Assembly: GCF_028554725.1 (NCBI RefSeq)
Contig: NC_071668.1
Coordinates: 56,587,732-56,651,731 of the forward strand
Direction of reading: 5' to 3'
Length of the DNA: 64,000 nucleotides
Source of the DNA: Zeugodacus cucurbitae
Lineage: Eukaryota > Arthropoda > Insecta > Diptera > Tephritidae
Each line of letters begins with the position of its first letter. Position 1 is the stretch's first letter. A program made the position numbers and the translations under genes. Below are positions 36,301 through 51,300 of this stretch, in pieces. Below the pieces are notes generated by a model, which saw only the letters and a program-made list of their open reading frames with translations, ran no database searches and had not been told where the DNA came from.

Positions 36301-39300
36301 TTTTAAAAACACTTGCTAATATAAAAAGTCAAATTAAAATATTTTTAGGAACCCATAGCTTCTATAGTCGACAATAGGACTAATAATTTCAATGCCGAAT
36401 ATTAACTGTTTAATATAAAAAAGACAGTTATAAAATGGTTAAGTACTATGTTAAGAATTATTTAAAAATTTAATTTTATTAAGAAAAACACTTATTTTAT
36501 ATGAAATGTATATACTTATATAAACGACACATATAAATTATAAATACCCAAGAGTGCAAGATAAGAAAATAGTTTAATTACTTTTATAACTTTTTTCATA
36601 ATGAAATGATATTTTTTCTAAACAATTATTTAAAATAGTATTGACTTTTCGACAAATACGCCAATTATTTCTTTATATATTTATACTTAATATCGTTTTT
36701 CTTAATTTAAATAATATTTCACTAAGATGCTTTAAAAAAGGTTCGCTATCAAAAAATATCATTCCATAAATGGGTCAGGCTTTTGCGACTCATAAACGAT
36801 AGTTAATATGAATATGCAGTTATTAGGTAAATACGAGTATTAAATATATGAATATATTATTTTTTTATTAATTTATATTGATAAAAAGTTAAAAAATATC
36901 AAATACACACACAATGTGAACGATACAAATGACATGAAGTGAAATGCTTTGATAAAGAAACAATGCTTATTGGTTACAAATTGTGAGCGGAATATTGAGC
37001 AATACGTGAGAGCAAATGAATAATTGGAAATTTGAGTAAAAGTGCTATGAAATTGGAAATGAAATAAGCGTGCGAGAGAAGGATAGCAGCAGAGACATAG
37101 AGGTTTCAGAGACAGTGAAGAAGATAGATATAGCAAAGAGGGATAGCTAGATAGTGAGAAAGAATGAGTGATTTAGAAAGGTTAAGAAGAACTGTTTTAC
37201 AAAAAAAATATAGAGTGAGCTAGAGAGTGCTCTAAAGTTGTTAGAGTTGAAGTTAAAAAAATAAAAGGCTAAACAAGCTTTAAATTAAGGTAATGAAGTT
37301 AGAAAGCCTGTAGTTAGACAACAACTAAAATTTAATTAGAAACTGGAAATAAGTGAAACTACTTGATTATTAAGAGAGCTAAATTGGAACGTTAGTGAAT
37401 GAAAGTTTTTAGTTTGAAAGTATTAATAAGTAGTCAATATATATATATGTACATACTTATAGGAAATAAATTAAGAGTTAGATTTTTAAGTTCACAAGTA
37501 GATTCCCAAGTTAACTTGTATTTGAAATCTGTCTCATAAGTATCTTTTGTAATACGGGGAAGCTTGAAAATGTAGAAAAGAAGTTTTGTGGAATTTTTGG
37601 AATTTTTTTGTAAGAAGTTTTTTGTTTTTGAAAGAAAAAAATGCAAAGTTGTGGTTTTGAGATTTTCTACCAGTAGTAGAGCTCAAATTACGGTAATGGA
37701 AGTTCACAGTAGAAATTCCTGGAATATTAGGAAGTGAATTTGAAAATTTTACTGTTGCAGATAGTCCATGTGGTTAGAGGAACTTTTTAAATATTTTCTC
37801 ATTTAATATTTGAAATTTTAATAAAAGTGAAAGAAGTAAAATGTTAGGCGTGTCTAATTATATCACAATGAGGAGTGAAATTCGTGAGTTTATGTTTTAT
37901 TTGGCAGTAACATAGAGGATATTTGATCAGGATGAAAATGAAAGCTCTTTCACATAGTTAAAGCTTTAAAGCTTTTTTATCACGTTGTTTTGATTTAGAT
38001 ATACGAGTGAAAGCTATTTTATGCAATAAATGGTTTTTATGAATTTCGAAATATTGGTTAAATTTTAACTTGCAACGCAATAATGAAAGCTCTGAACAGA
38101 AATGACATCAGTTCTAAATATCTGGCCATAAATTGTATGAAAGCTCTGCGGAACCATTGCAAATGAGAGTTGTATAATAGAATAAAATAATATATATTAA
38201 AAAAAATGTATATTTGCTTCTATTGCAAATAATAAAATCATACGAGGTAATTATTTCCAGAGGCCTGAAAATGTATCGTTCAGATATTATTAACATTGAC
38301 TAATTTATCTGATAATGTTGGTTATCTTGAAGTTAGCCATTCTTTATTATATTCTTTACGTATGGTATAACTGAAAATATTGGAAAATACGGAAAGCTTT
38401 CATTTCATTTTAATTTTAAGTGAAAGCTGGTTATCCCACAACTTTGCTTTGAAAGAGATGTTTTTGAAGTGTGAAAGTTTTAGAAATTATTTTTGTATTA
38501 GGTAACTCTTCTTAAATGGTTATTTTTCTTAGAGGGTTAACAGAAGAATAGATAACGATAGCATTTAAAATAAATGGGCATTTAAAGGTGATTTATAGAA
38601 CTGGGATATGTGCCTAGGTTGTTTGAAGAACTTGCAATGTTAAGGCTACATATTTGTTGAGTCTGCTTAGATGGGGTTTACTTAAGTTTGGTTATTTAGA
38701 AAGGGTAATTAATGGATTTGGGTTTTCGAAGATCACTTGCAGGACCTTTGACAGTGCCAGGACACTTTTTATATAAGTATGCAAATAGTGAGAACTAATA
38801 AATGTTTTCAAAACTAGATTTGGGGTTTCTTATTTGATGATATATTTTTGTTGATATTGGAAGTGAAGAAGTAGTTTTTTATATTTATTATTTTTTTAGA
38901 AGGTTTGTGATTTTTGTGCGGAGGCTGATTAGAAGTGTGCGCTTATTTTACAGTAGTAACCCTAAAAAAATATTTTAACAATTCTGGGTTTATTTTGATA
39001 GTGTTGGCAACCCTGTACTTGTATTTTGAGCGTAGTATTAACAGTAGGAGTATTCAAGGAGTGTTATTTATTGCTTTTTCGTAGGAAATTATTTTAATGA
39101 CTTGTTTAAGTAATGATTCGTGAATTAGGCTACAGGTTGCCATGGGATTTTAGATTAATGATTAAAAAATGTGGAAATTTTTTATTGTTATTTTTTAATA
39201 TTATAACCTACTTTACACCTTCTGAGCAAACAGACTTGAATGGGTCAGCAGAAAATTAAGTGCCTAAAGGTCTTTCCCTCCTTGGTTTTTTTCTAAATAT

Positions 39301-42300
39301 TTTGGCAGGAAGTATTTTAAAAAAGCAAACACAACAAATGACCGCAGCTAAAACAAAATGTTTTAAACTAAACATTTAAATTTATTTTTTTGTTTTTATT
39401 ACTATTTTTGTTTTTGGATTTGTTACTTGAAGCTAAACACATATTTATGTTAATTAATTATTTTTTTATTAGGTGACAATGATTAATTGTAATAATTTAG
39501 CAGTTAGTAGTACATAGTTGTAAAAAAAATAGTAGCAGCGATAGTAGTAGTAATAGTAGTAGTAGAGTGGTGGATAGTAGCGATAGTACGAGTATGTTTA
39601 GTAGACAAAAACGAACGAACATTTAAATTATTTTTGGCACAAATTGTGTTTTTGCTTTTGTTTTTGGTTATTTATTCAATTGAAATGCCATTTAGTTAAT
39701 TTGTTGGGTTGTTTTTTTGTTTTTGTATTTTTTTTGTTACTGGTTTAAGTACTTTTTTTAGTAATATAAGAATAACAACAACAATAACAATAAGTTATAA
39801 TTTGCGGTAATTGGAAAATGTATTTGAAATTGTTTTTGCTTATAATTTGTTTTTTTTTGTTTTTTTAATTACTTGTATAAGTAAATAAATTTTTTTGTTT
39901 GTAATACGTTTTTGTTTTAGTTTTTTTTAATAATTTGTTTGTTAACTATTTACGATAAAAAATGTGAAAAAAATTTGCATTTTTAAATGCAATCGCTACC
40001 TAACAAGGGGATTGCATCAGATACTTGGGGCAATGTCTCAGCTACAAGGTTGAGAAACACTGTGAGCGATAGAAGAATTGTAACTCCTGTAACAGAAAAA
40101 ACAAAGATATTGTAGACAAAAAGAAGAAGAAAATTATTTTGAACAAACAATAAAGTATACGAGTAGTAAGTAGTATTAAGTAGTAAGTAGTTTCAAAAAT
40201 ATCAAGTTATGTTTTTGTTAAATTGTGGCGCAAAAGTTTTGTTTTAATACGTTTTTTTGTAAATAATATTTGCTTTTGCATAAATATTATTTAATTTTGC
40301 GCAATATTTGCTTTTCACTGATTTTCATAACAAACATTGTTGTTTTCTTAATTTTTGTTGTGTTATTGTGTGCCTTATTTTGTTGCTGTTATGCGTTTTT
40401 TCGTACTCCGTTGATTATTGAAAAAGTGTAAACGTGTTATTATGTATATCTTTCAGTTTTCTTAAAATATTTTAATGTATGCATGTAAGTGATTTTCCGT
40501 TAATAACAGCGCGTAAATCATTTTAGAAAAAATGTTATTTTTTATTTGTATAAAAATTGCATGAAACACAAACGCTTGTTTCGACATATTTCGAGATATG
40601 TCTGATATTCAGCTCTAATGAGTAGTGAGTTATATGTTTTACATATGTATGTATGATAGTATGTGAATGTTTGGTTTTTAAATGTTTTCCATACAAAAAT
40701 AACCAATTAGATGCAATATTAATGACAAAAAATCGATGATTTCAAAAAGCCTTTTAAAAGTTTGAAAATCTGTTTTAATTTATTTTTTTTTTCAAAGTGT
40801 TTGCTACATTTCGAAGTGTTGAAATAATTTTAGATTAATTTTAATATAAGTTTTAATATATTTTAAAACACTAAAAGTATGAAGAGAAAGTGTGGAGCGG
40901 ATAATTGTAGTGCATACCAACTACAGTTCTCTCTCTCAGGTGTTTATTTTGATCGAATGTTGGTGCGACATATCATAATATAGTTCAACGAGAGAAAGAA
41001 TTAGAAAACAGTTTTGTACTCAAGAAAGCGAAATACAAGTCGCATATAACGGATTTAGTTCAGTGGTCGGAACGAGAGGAATTGTGACTGTGTAGGTGAG
41101 CACGAAAGAAATGATACCCAGTGAGAACTCTGGAACTTTACATTTTGCGAATGTTTTCCATTTCGCCATAAAACATGAATTTTTGTGCTCATTTCTTCAT
41201 TTTAGTTATTTTATTATTAAAACAAATATATTAGATCGTAAAAAAGTTAACTTTATTGTCTTTAAACAGCTTAAAATCTTAAATGTAATACATAACACTC
41301 AACAACATTCATTTGACATGCTTGAAATTCTTGAAGAAAAAAGAATGCTGTGGCCATCGACAAGAATATCAACTCTTGTTATGTTCAGCTATTCAAATGT
41401 ACCAGAACAGGAAGTGCACGATGAAAATGCTTCCCTAAGTTCTTTGGACTTAATACTTCAAATACCCTATATAATATTCTTTAGACTAGAAAGAGTTTGA
41501 TATAAAAGTCCACCGACAACCAACTAATTGGAACCTCCTAGTGTGGAAGAATTTATCGAATCAAGATTTTAAGATTTATCAAGATTAATATGTACTTCGA
41601 AAACAAAGCATTTTACTGAGGAACTCAACACAATCTCCCAGTTCCAATAAGAGCCTCATAATATCCATTGTACAAACATTAAACATGTATATTACTAACA
41701 AATTGAATATAATTTTCTCAACTCCAACAAAAGTCATTCCAGCAACAGTGAGGTGTTGAAAATCTATTCGGCTACTGCTTGCCACGCGATGCGTTGAAAA
41801 TCTTAACAACACGTCGAAATGAACTTTTCCAACTTTTAAAAGGCTTTCGACGCATTACTTCCTACCAACTTGAGTGCGACGCAGGAAAATGGCAAGGGAT
41901 GCTGCGGTATGGTTTGGTGTGAAAGCATATCTGGTCAGAGGAAGTTGAGTGCGGAAAGGATGTGTGTGTTTCAATGTGATTGCACTGGCAGTTTGCTGGT
42001 GTAAATGATAGTAGAAATAATCTTATTTGTATTAAGGCGATTTGCTCTGGACATACAAAGTTTCAAGTGATCCTATTTTTCTAACAAAAAAAGTTTAAGC
42101 ACAAGTAGATTTACAAAGTTACTGCGTCGTTTCCGAACCTTGTTGCGCATTTTTTTCTGAAGATATATGCAACTTTATTTAATATTTTTTCTTGACTAGA
42201 AATGAAAAAGAATATGCTGATAGCTTGTTTGATAAAACTTGTTTAATTCTAACTGCACGTATGTTTGTGATTATAAAGTTGTATTAAAAACAGAAGTTAC

Positions 42301-45300
42301 GATTCGCGTAGTGAATCCTAGATCACTCAATGTTACTTCTAGGAATAATGTTTTAAAGCAATTTGGGTAGCAACTTGGCAATATTTTTCTATTCTGAAAT
42401 CGATTTCGACGGTGGCCCCATGATATTCAAGGAATCAAGTTAATATTCTAATCCTATACTATATCAGGATTTTCTTCCATATTGTTGTCAACGTCAACCT
42501 AGTGAAGTCAGAATTTAGATATTAACACTCGAAAAAGCAGCTGTGAATCTACTACAAATCTGTATAGGTTTTTTACTTCTAAAATTTACTTCTAAATTGG
42601 CGAAGATGCTAAAAAACTGAGATCCAAGGAATTTTAGTATCGATCTCATATTGACTGATTGAGATTTATATAATTAAGGAAAGATTACCTTTACTGAGGG
42701 TGAAGATCTCCCTAGATCTTTGGGGATTTATCTTGGAGCAGAAGAATTATGTGACCGCGGAAGTGCGAGGAACTGTCCAGCTCAGCTGCGGTCCTACTGC
42801 CCACTAAAAAGCACAAAAAAGGTACTCCTAATTGTTACCATTCTACTGTAGGTGAGACCTAACAGCCTAGCTTTGAAATCTTGCCACGGTCCGGCATTCT
42901 AACTAGAGTAACTGTGAAGTAGCTCGATGCTATTGATGGTGAGAATATGTATTCCTTTATCACTCTCGGACACGCAGTCGGCGAACTTAATGCTAGTATA
43001 GCCGCCATCCTATCTAAGTGAATCGCAACTTCTCTGAAGGAAGTTACGCTCCATAAGTTCCCGACTATATTGTATCCTTCACGTTACTAAGAATAGTATG
43101 TAAATTTTACTAAAAATAAATCTGCACTCAATTCAACAGGAAGAGGAAGCCACCCACGTCATTTCCAAGTGTGATTTTTCAATTTGTCATAGTGTCTCCG
43201 CAGGTAAGCCGCGATTGCTGAGACTAACTGTAGATGATCGACTCTTAGCTTTAAAGCAGGCCAAATTGCGTGCATATGCTGAGCATGGAAGACATACTAG
43301 ACTGTTGGTTGAGGGACTGGTTTGCCAGTTTCGACACTTTTAGTCCACGTGTCACATCCACAAGTCCATAGAACTTACTGCAGTTGCACTTATGTAAGTA
43401 TATCAGTTTCTACAAAAGCACTTAAATGCAGACAATTCAATTCCTCACAATATGCCACCCCACAGGCGTGCGAAAGCATTCCGTTGCTAACACTTGAAAA
43501 ACAGAAGAAGATTCCAACTCTCTTTACCGTGGTTGGGACATTTAGAGCTTTGCGGGGTACTCCAACAACAGCTGCCAACACCTTGCCACATCGCTTGTTT
43601 TTCTCCTGCTGGCTGTGCAGGGCCAATATGCGCAGAGATAAATTAAATAGCCAACTATTCATTGCAGCGTTCGTTTGTGCACGCGTCTGCAGTGCGTTGC
43701 AGCGCTCAGCCATTATGGCGTGCGTCCAATCCAATCGCGTTGCGAAATGAGTACTTCGCAACTCGGCTTTCACGCATTCCCATAGGATATTGACTACGAC
43801 TATTTGTCTGCCGGTGTGTTTATCAACCTTTTACCTTCAGCCGTTGAAGCCATGTGCTGCATCATTCCTCTTGGCTTGCATTTACACCATTTTGCACTTC
43901 ATTTTCAACACTTTTTTCTTGTTTTTGGAGCCAACCAAACTGACGCTGAGTGGCCGTCATTTCAGTGCCTCTACAATATCCCTTGTGTGATGGATAGAGT
44001 TCATTTCTTTTCACAGACACAGCCCGAAGGGATTTCGTTGTCTGCCATAGAGTCAGTTGTCTAGCTGCGGAAGTGGGGTAAACATTTCACTTCGGTTGCA
44101 TGCTGAAGTGTAGATATGTACGTATTGGAAATGGTATTCATTCGTAGCGACGTCTGACCCATTTGCGTCGTCACGGAAATATACCTGAAGTTGTCTATTT
44201 TTGGAGCTTTGACTTATGGAGAAATCGAATTGTACGCTTTAAGCGAGTTTGGTGTAGTCAAGCGCATGAGCGGCATTCTAAGGAAGGCTTTCAATGTGCG
44301 AGTCTCACATGCTTATCAAGTTGCAGAATACTTCGCATAATCCTTAAATGGGTGGACTTTACAATTTTAGGCAGATTTAAGCTGAGTTGATTTAAAGTTG
44401 TGCTGAGCTAAGAGCTAGTTTTGTATTGATTCTGAAAGGCATTTTAGTGAACGGTATTATGTCGCTAGATCCCCGCAAAACTAATACGGCAATATAAGCA
44501 GACGTTGAGCAACACCAAAAGCTAAGTCATGGTCGGGCAGGACCTCTCTGAGCCGTTCGATACCAATCGAGGTTTCAGACAGGGTACACTCACTAACGTG
44601 CGACTTCTTTAACCTGATGCTGGAAATAGTATGAGCTGCAGAGCTAAATGGAGAAGGTGCAAGCTTCTATGGCGTATACCGATGATATTGATATCAGCGC
44701 ATTCGAGTCTTGGCTCCCTCGTCACTTTTAACAGTCATACCTTTAAAGTCGTAGATAATTTCGTAAACTTAGAAACCAGCATTAACAGCTCCTGCAATAT
44801 CAGCCTCGAAATCCAGGACAGGATCACTCTTGCCAATAGGTGCTGCTTTGGACGGAGTAGGCAATCTCTCTCGACGAACCAAAATCAAACTCAACAAGTC
44901 GTTTATCAATCCTCTCCTGTTTAATGGTGTAGAAGCATACGCGATGTCAACATCCGATTAGAATACACTAGGAGTTTTCGAGAGAAAAATTTTGCGTAAG
45001 ATTTATGGTCCTCTGAACATTGGCCACGGCATTGACATAAAGTCTTCGGGACTTGTAAACTGACGATTGGAAACATCAAACGTTTTATAGAATCTCTTTC
45101 TCTCTCTCTCTCGCTTTCTTTCAATTGCTACAGTTATTAACATTATGTTTGGCGCTCTCAGCGGTTTCTTCAGTGTGATAAGTTATTGAGTTATATTTCT
45201 CTGGCTCTATGCATAATTTGATCAATGATAAATATTCAACGTACAGTTTAACAGGAAACCTTTGCATTGTTTATGTGGGGCGCTGAACTAAACATCCCGA

Positions 45301-48300
45301 GAAAGTACCTTAACCAACGCATTACTATTATGAGTGACAGCCTAGCAGCACTTAAAGCGATCTCTTCATATGAGACAAAGTCCCACTTGGTCAGAGAAGA
45401 TGTCGACTCAATAATCAATTATTGCACAACAGTGTACACCTAATCTGCTGGGCCAAGAACTCTTTATAGCGTTGGGGCCACACACAATAAGAGAGATGTT
45501 GATGAATGGGGAAAAGACAGATAAGGAAGGACACTGCCGGCAGACGGCGGGTCTACGCCAAGTAAAACGCTTATTGGGAGGTTCTAAATTTGAAAGATTT
45601 AAGTGTGTAATAAACCTCTCATGAAACAAACTACGAATGGGACTTTATACAGGTTACTGTAAGCTCAGGCATCTATACAATCTGGGCATGGTATAATCAG
45701 AAACTTGTCGCTTTTGTGACATGTGGCTGAAACTTCCTACACCTGATATTAGAATGTATGGCGTCGACTTCTTTACTCCCGGGATCTACTGGAATTTATA
45801 AGTGTGCTGAGAGTTATGGAGTTAATGTAGACCACAGGTCACAGTGTATACCTCTACAATTTTCTATTCTATTCTAACTGGTCAAAAAATATAATGAATT
45901 GGCCCAAATAGTTTGTTAGTTACCGACTATACTATACTCTCGCGAATAATTTTCCATAATAAGTGATACGTTGTGGGACAAAAAGAAGCCCAACCACTTA
46001 CGGAAGGTCTTAGTCTCACTCACCTTAAGGCAATATGAGAAGATAAAGAGCGGATCTTAAAAGTTATCCTCTAACTATGCTTGAACAAACAAACACTTTT
46101 AATTAAGGGTCTCCTAAAAACAATTTGTGGTTATGTTAAATATTTGCAAGTAGCAAGTCCATTCTATACGAGTGTTTCGGTAGCAAAATGTTTGTAATTT
46201 TATGGTCTCAGGTGGATATTGTGTATTGTGGGAAGCAGTTGGTCGGAAGTAATTTCTAGCTTTTGAGTTCTGATAAATGGCATAATATGAACGACATTAT
46301 GATGTTCGCATATTATGTGGAGTTGCAACTCTACCATCTTGAATACGAGTTTAAGGTTAAGTGAGTACTTTTTGAAATAGTATGCTCATAAAAAAACTTA
46401 TTCTTATATTTAAATTGAAAAATAGTCAAAAATCAATATCAAATATTGTACAATGCGAAAATTGCAGTTATTATAAATGTGTCAAAGCGTTGTTTTTGTA
46501 AAAAACTGCTATTGACTTTTTATACAATATTATTTAAAAAAAATATTTTTTTTTATTTAAAATTTTTTTAATTTTTATTTAATAATGTACAGTCGTTTTT
46601 AAAAGTATTGAAATGTAGATTGTTTTTAACTTAAGTTATTGATTTAATGAGTTTTGTTTAAATTTAAATTTATTTATTTAAGAAATATTGTTTTGCTTAG
46701 TTTTTAAATTTTTTATTTAGTTTGAAGTTTTATAGAAACAAGCTTTAGTATAGGAGAGCGTGAAATCAAAAACTTTTATTAACATTTTTTTAATGGTAGG
46801 TGCATTCATTTTGATTTTAAGTAGTATTTTTTGTGAAAAAAAAATTCATTGTAAATAAAAATGAAACTTAAAATATTTTTTTATGTGTTTCTATAGAGTT
46901 TTGCGTGTCTGTATTTCATTTTTATAAACGCAGAGTGTGATTATATTTTGGTATTAAATTGTTGATGGCAAAATTTTAGCTGTGATTTTGTAGTTTGCGG
47001 TGAATTTGCATAATAGATTTTCTGTATTTTTTTCGTGTTTAATTTTAGGCTGGTATATAAATATTGTTAATGAGCATTTGCGCATGCGTTTTGTGATTTT
47101 GTCATTTAAGTTATGCGTTTGTGGTATATCTCTGTTATTATTTGTAGTATGGCAAATAAGAGAGTTGCAGTGTATTAGCTTTGTTCATTTTGCGGCTTGA
47201 AGAATTTAACTTGTGTTTCTTTTTTTTCGTGTATTGTACTTACGCATATTTCTGTTGAAATTTGTTTTGTTTTATATATTTTGTAAGGTATAAGTATTTT
47301 GTAATACATGTTATTTAAGTAAACAATGTAATGTTTTTAACCAGTTAATAAAAAGGGATATTGTCAGGTAGCCCATAGTCGTTTTCGATTCAGCAAATCT
47401 TGGATTGTGGCGAATTGAATAAATAACTGTTGGTATAACCGACTAGTATAATCCCATATTACTCTCTTTTGCACGACAAGAGCGTAGAGCTCAAACATAG
47501 CGCATAGAGAAGTGCCGAATCGAAAACTACTAATAACTCCGACTTTATGATAGTCACTTTGTTTTACTGATAAAAAGAAATGCTGCTATTTTTAATATAA
47601 ATCATTAGATTTTTCAACACAAATTTGTGTGGGATCATGTTTGTTTGGTTCCTCATCTTGTATAGCTTTGGTTCAGGAAATAATTTGTTTAACATTCTAA
47701 GTCCCAAGACTATTTTGCAAATATTTCTTGGGAACTGTTTAAAATATATTGCGATCTACCTCTAGTACGGTTGGTACAAAGGATTTTGAAGATAAATCAC
47801 GATACAAGTATTTTGATATTCTAATAGTATTTATCTCACTAGCTTTGTATAAAACCGTCTCTAATATCTCTACCTACGATATACTCATTGAATTCATACT
47901 AGTCCAAGCATGAATTTTATTAAATATAAATCATATTTTGTAACTAAGATAGTATTCAAGATTTAGGTGTTGGATACTAGTTTGCCAATACCGAAATTTT
48001 TGGACTTTGGTCAAGTTTTCGAGTAATTAAGTACGTTCAGTAATTCATGATTTAGGACTTCTTCCGCGCAATGGTTCTAGTATTTCCTTATATTACATTC
48101 AATTTTACCCCTTATTCACTCTTTTGAGTGTTAGGGCATTAGTTGGACCACATCAAACTATAACCCTTTGCTCGGCAGTTTAAAAAGTCAATTTTGGGTA
48201 TTTTAGATATGAAAAAAAAGCAATAATGAGTCATGAACTAACTGACAAATTTTTTTAAATGTCATTACGAAGAATAGGTAACGGTAAAGTACGGTAGAAT

Positions 48301-51300
48301 GTAAAGAGTTTCTTGACACTAACAAAATTGAATTTCTTTTTTGTTGTTCTTGGTTTGTTTCTGCATTGCTTTTGCGGTTTTGTTGCATTAATTCTCTTTA
48401 AATACTGTCTATAGTCATCCCTGATTTAAAGAAAATGTTAAACTGAAGTAAAAAGTAATATATTTTGCTGCGGAATATGAAAAAGTGTATTTATTTTCAA
48501 TGTGTAAACTGTTTCTTGACAAACTGTATATGTTCCATGAAAAGTGTTTTTGCTCTTGCCTTAACGTTAACTGGCTAGAGGTTCTATACGGATTATATAC
48601 TTGAGGATTATTTTGCAATTCATTGGGGGATAAGGGCCCAGGTGCACAACCAAACAGTTATGAGATTTGTAATCCCTCGAACTGCATATTCCGCAGACCT
48701 GGTACTAGCTGAATATCAATAAGATTAAATTCTTTCAAAATTTACAAATTCAATCGAAATTTAGAACTTGTTGAATATCCACTGTCTTCGTATTTAATAT
48801 TCATAAAAATTCATTACCCTCCCTCTCTCCCTTTCTTATTTTTTCTCAATGTCGGAAGTGAATTTTATACTAATTTTCTAACTTAACTCATTAGTTTACT
48901 AGGGTTCAGCAGAATTTAAGCTTTCGACCGAGTATTTTTAGGTTAGATTACCAAAAATACCTTCGTTTCTTAATAGCAGCATTTATTTTGATATCAGTAC
49001 TATATTTTCGGGTAATATTTGTACGTATATTATAAAAATAAGGGAAAATAGATAAGTTTTATAAAAAAATTATATATTTTGATATTAATAACACTACAGA
49101 GCTTAGTAAGCCTATATACCTACCAACGCAGCTTTTTCTAAACTCAATGCAAACACATTCTGAGGTTAGGTTCGTTTTCTTTTTCAAAAAATGCGAATCG
49201 ATGATGGGTAATGACATTTTATGTGCGTATGTTTGGGTTAAGATATGTAAGTATTATTAAAAAAAACATGAACGTAGGCCAAATTTTAAACCAAAATAAT
49301 TTTTAATATATTTTTATTCAATTATGGATCACGCTCATGTTTTATAGATTTCAAAAGAAATATATAAGATCTGTTTATTTCAACGTGTACACTTTTTCTT
49401 AAAAAAATTTCATAGAGTTTTCTTTTTTAATATTTTTCAACGCAGTTTCCTTCCTCAATCATTACCAAGTATCAAATGACACACAACTTTATATATGTAT
49501 AGTATAAAATCGCACGGATTCTCAGCTAAAAACGTTATATGATTATATATTGACTTTGTAAAAATACCATTCACGAGTAAAAATATGCATTTTTCGGTAG
49601 GATATAAATATATGTAAGTATCAATACTAGCATGTAGATATATACAAACGCGTTTTTTTGTTTCTTCGTACTCATGAGATTTGAGGCAAATGAAAGCGCA
49701 AGATTTACATATAATGAACTCGATATACGTTTATTTTTGTGGCACTAATTGGTTTCGACATGTCATTAGCGTTTATTTCTATGTTGTAAGATAACGGTGA
49801 AAGTTTTTGCTGACAAATTTTTATTGTACGCTGACTAGTTGTTTTTTGTAAATTGTTTGTTGTTTTTCGTTTAATATTTACGTTGTTGTTGTATATTTTG
49901 TAATTATCTTTTTCTGTTTCATTTTGATTCTTTGTTTTGCATATTTGAAGTGATTGAGGGCTGGTAGCGAAATAAAGGTTTTTGGTTGGATTCTGTTTAT
50001 TTTTTAAATAAATATTTACAATTTGCTATTTTTCGGTTTTTAGTGGGGTTATGTAGGATTCTAGGTTGTTATGTGCATTCTAGAAATGCTTTGCAACTGA
50101 ATATGCACCTATTTGTGAAATTATTTAAATAATATAAATAATAAAGAAAATATATATATATACATTTTCAATATGTATAGGGTAGTTCGAAAATAAAAGG
50201 GAATAGTATTAAAAAAAAATACAAAATATATAAATTATTGAACAATTTTTGTGGTCAACTTGTTGTTGTTTTTCATCAATATCTTGTTTACCTATTATTC
50301 AGTCAAATATGTATATCTAACAAAGAAACCACTAGATATGGAACCAGTTTGAGGGTAATTTCAGTATCACACATATTTGTGATCTATTAAGTTGAAACCA
50401 TATGGTAAATAGAATGGGGATATACTCGTAGAGAGTGTTATCATAACAATTTCGTTCGTTTAATCTTTCAATCTTAATTTTCTCTGGACTCATGCCGAAC
50501 TACTGGAACCGGTTTGTGCTCTGTCCATAAGAAAGGTTATTTCACAATATGCCTCAACTACCGCGGGACCAGTATTCTAAATATAGCGTCAATCTGATTG
50601 GACCTTATCAGCGTGGGTTCCGAACTGGTAAATCAGCCATTTACGAGAAAAACATATCGAACGCACCATTTTCTTGTCGATTTCAAAGCTGGTTTCGATA
50701 GCACAAAAAGGGATCGTCTCCACGCTTCAATGTCTGAATTTGTGATAGCTACAAAACTTATACAGCTATGTAAAATGACGTTAAGCGCTACCACCAGTTC
50801 TGAATAGGGAAGGACTTCTCTGAGCCGTTCAATACCAAACGAGGTTTTAAACAAGACGACCCTTATCGAGCGATTTCTTTATCATAAAGCTTAAGAACAT
50901 AATTCGTCCTGCAGGTCCTAACCGTACTGGCACTATCTTTTTTAATAGGCACCAGTTATTGGGTTATGGCGACGATCTATCCAGTGGCCGATGAAAAAAA
51001 GGACGACCTAAACTTAGGTGGATGTAGACCTGGCGAAGCTTGAAATCTCCAACTGGCGTTGTCGTGCGCAATGCAAGCCGACTGTGGTAAACATATTGAC
51101 GCGGAATGTAACAAGATAAGGATCGATAAGGATCCATGGATGACAATGGGATAAATCAATGCTGAAAAAAGGTGATCTAACCTTGTTCTAGAGCTGATAT
51201 TAATATGTTCTAGCACTAGCAGCATACCCAAGTTTCAAAGCTTAATGTTGAAGCGTTCTACTCAAACTAATGACCACACTTTCACAAATTATATTTTATT

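Larger units (their letters stand above)
34383..39999 (-). other. Intron between exon 8b and 8c copies
   Basis: 5.6 kb of AT-rich intron. Apart from a MITE, a motif cluster and a TAG-rich microsatellite listed separately, 37060-37160 is purine-rich on the plus strand and therefore pyrimidine-rich in the transcript. Confidence 0.6.

Noticed and set aside
36873..37136. 87-codon minus-strand frame
   Set aside because: It is the complement of a purine-rich AT tract and has no domain. Composition explains it.
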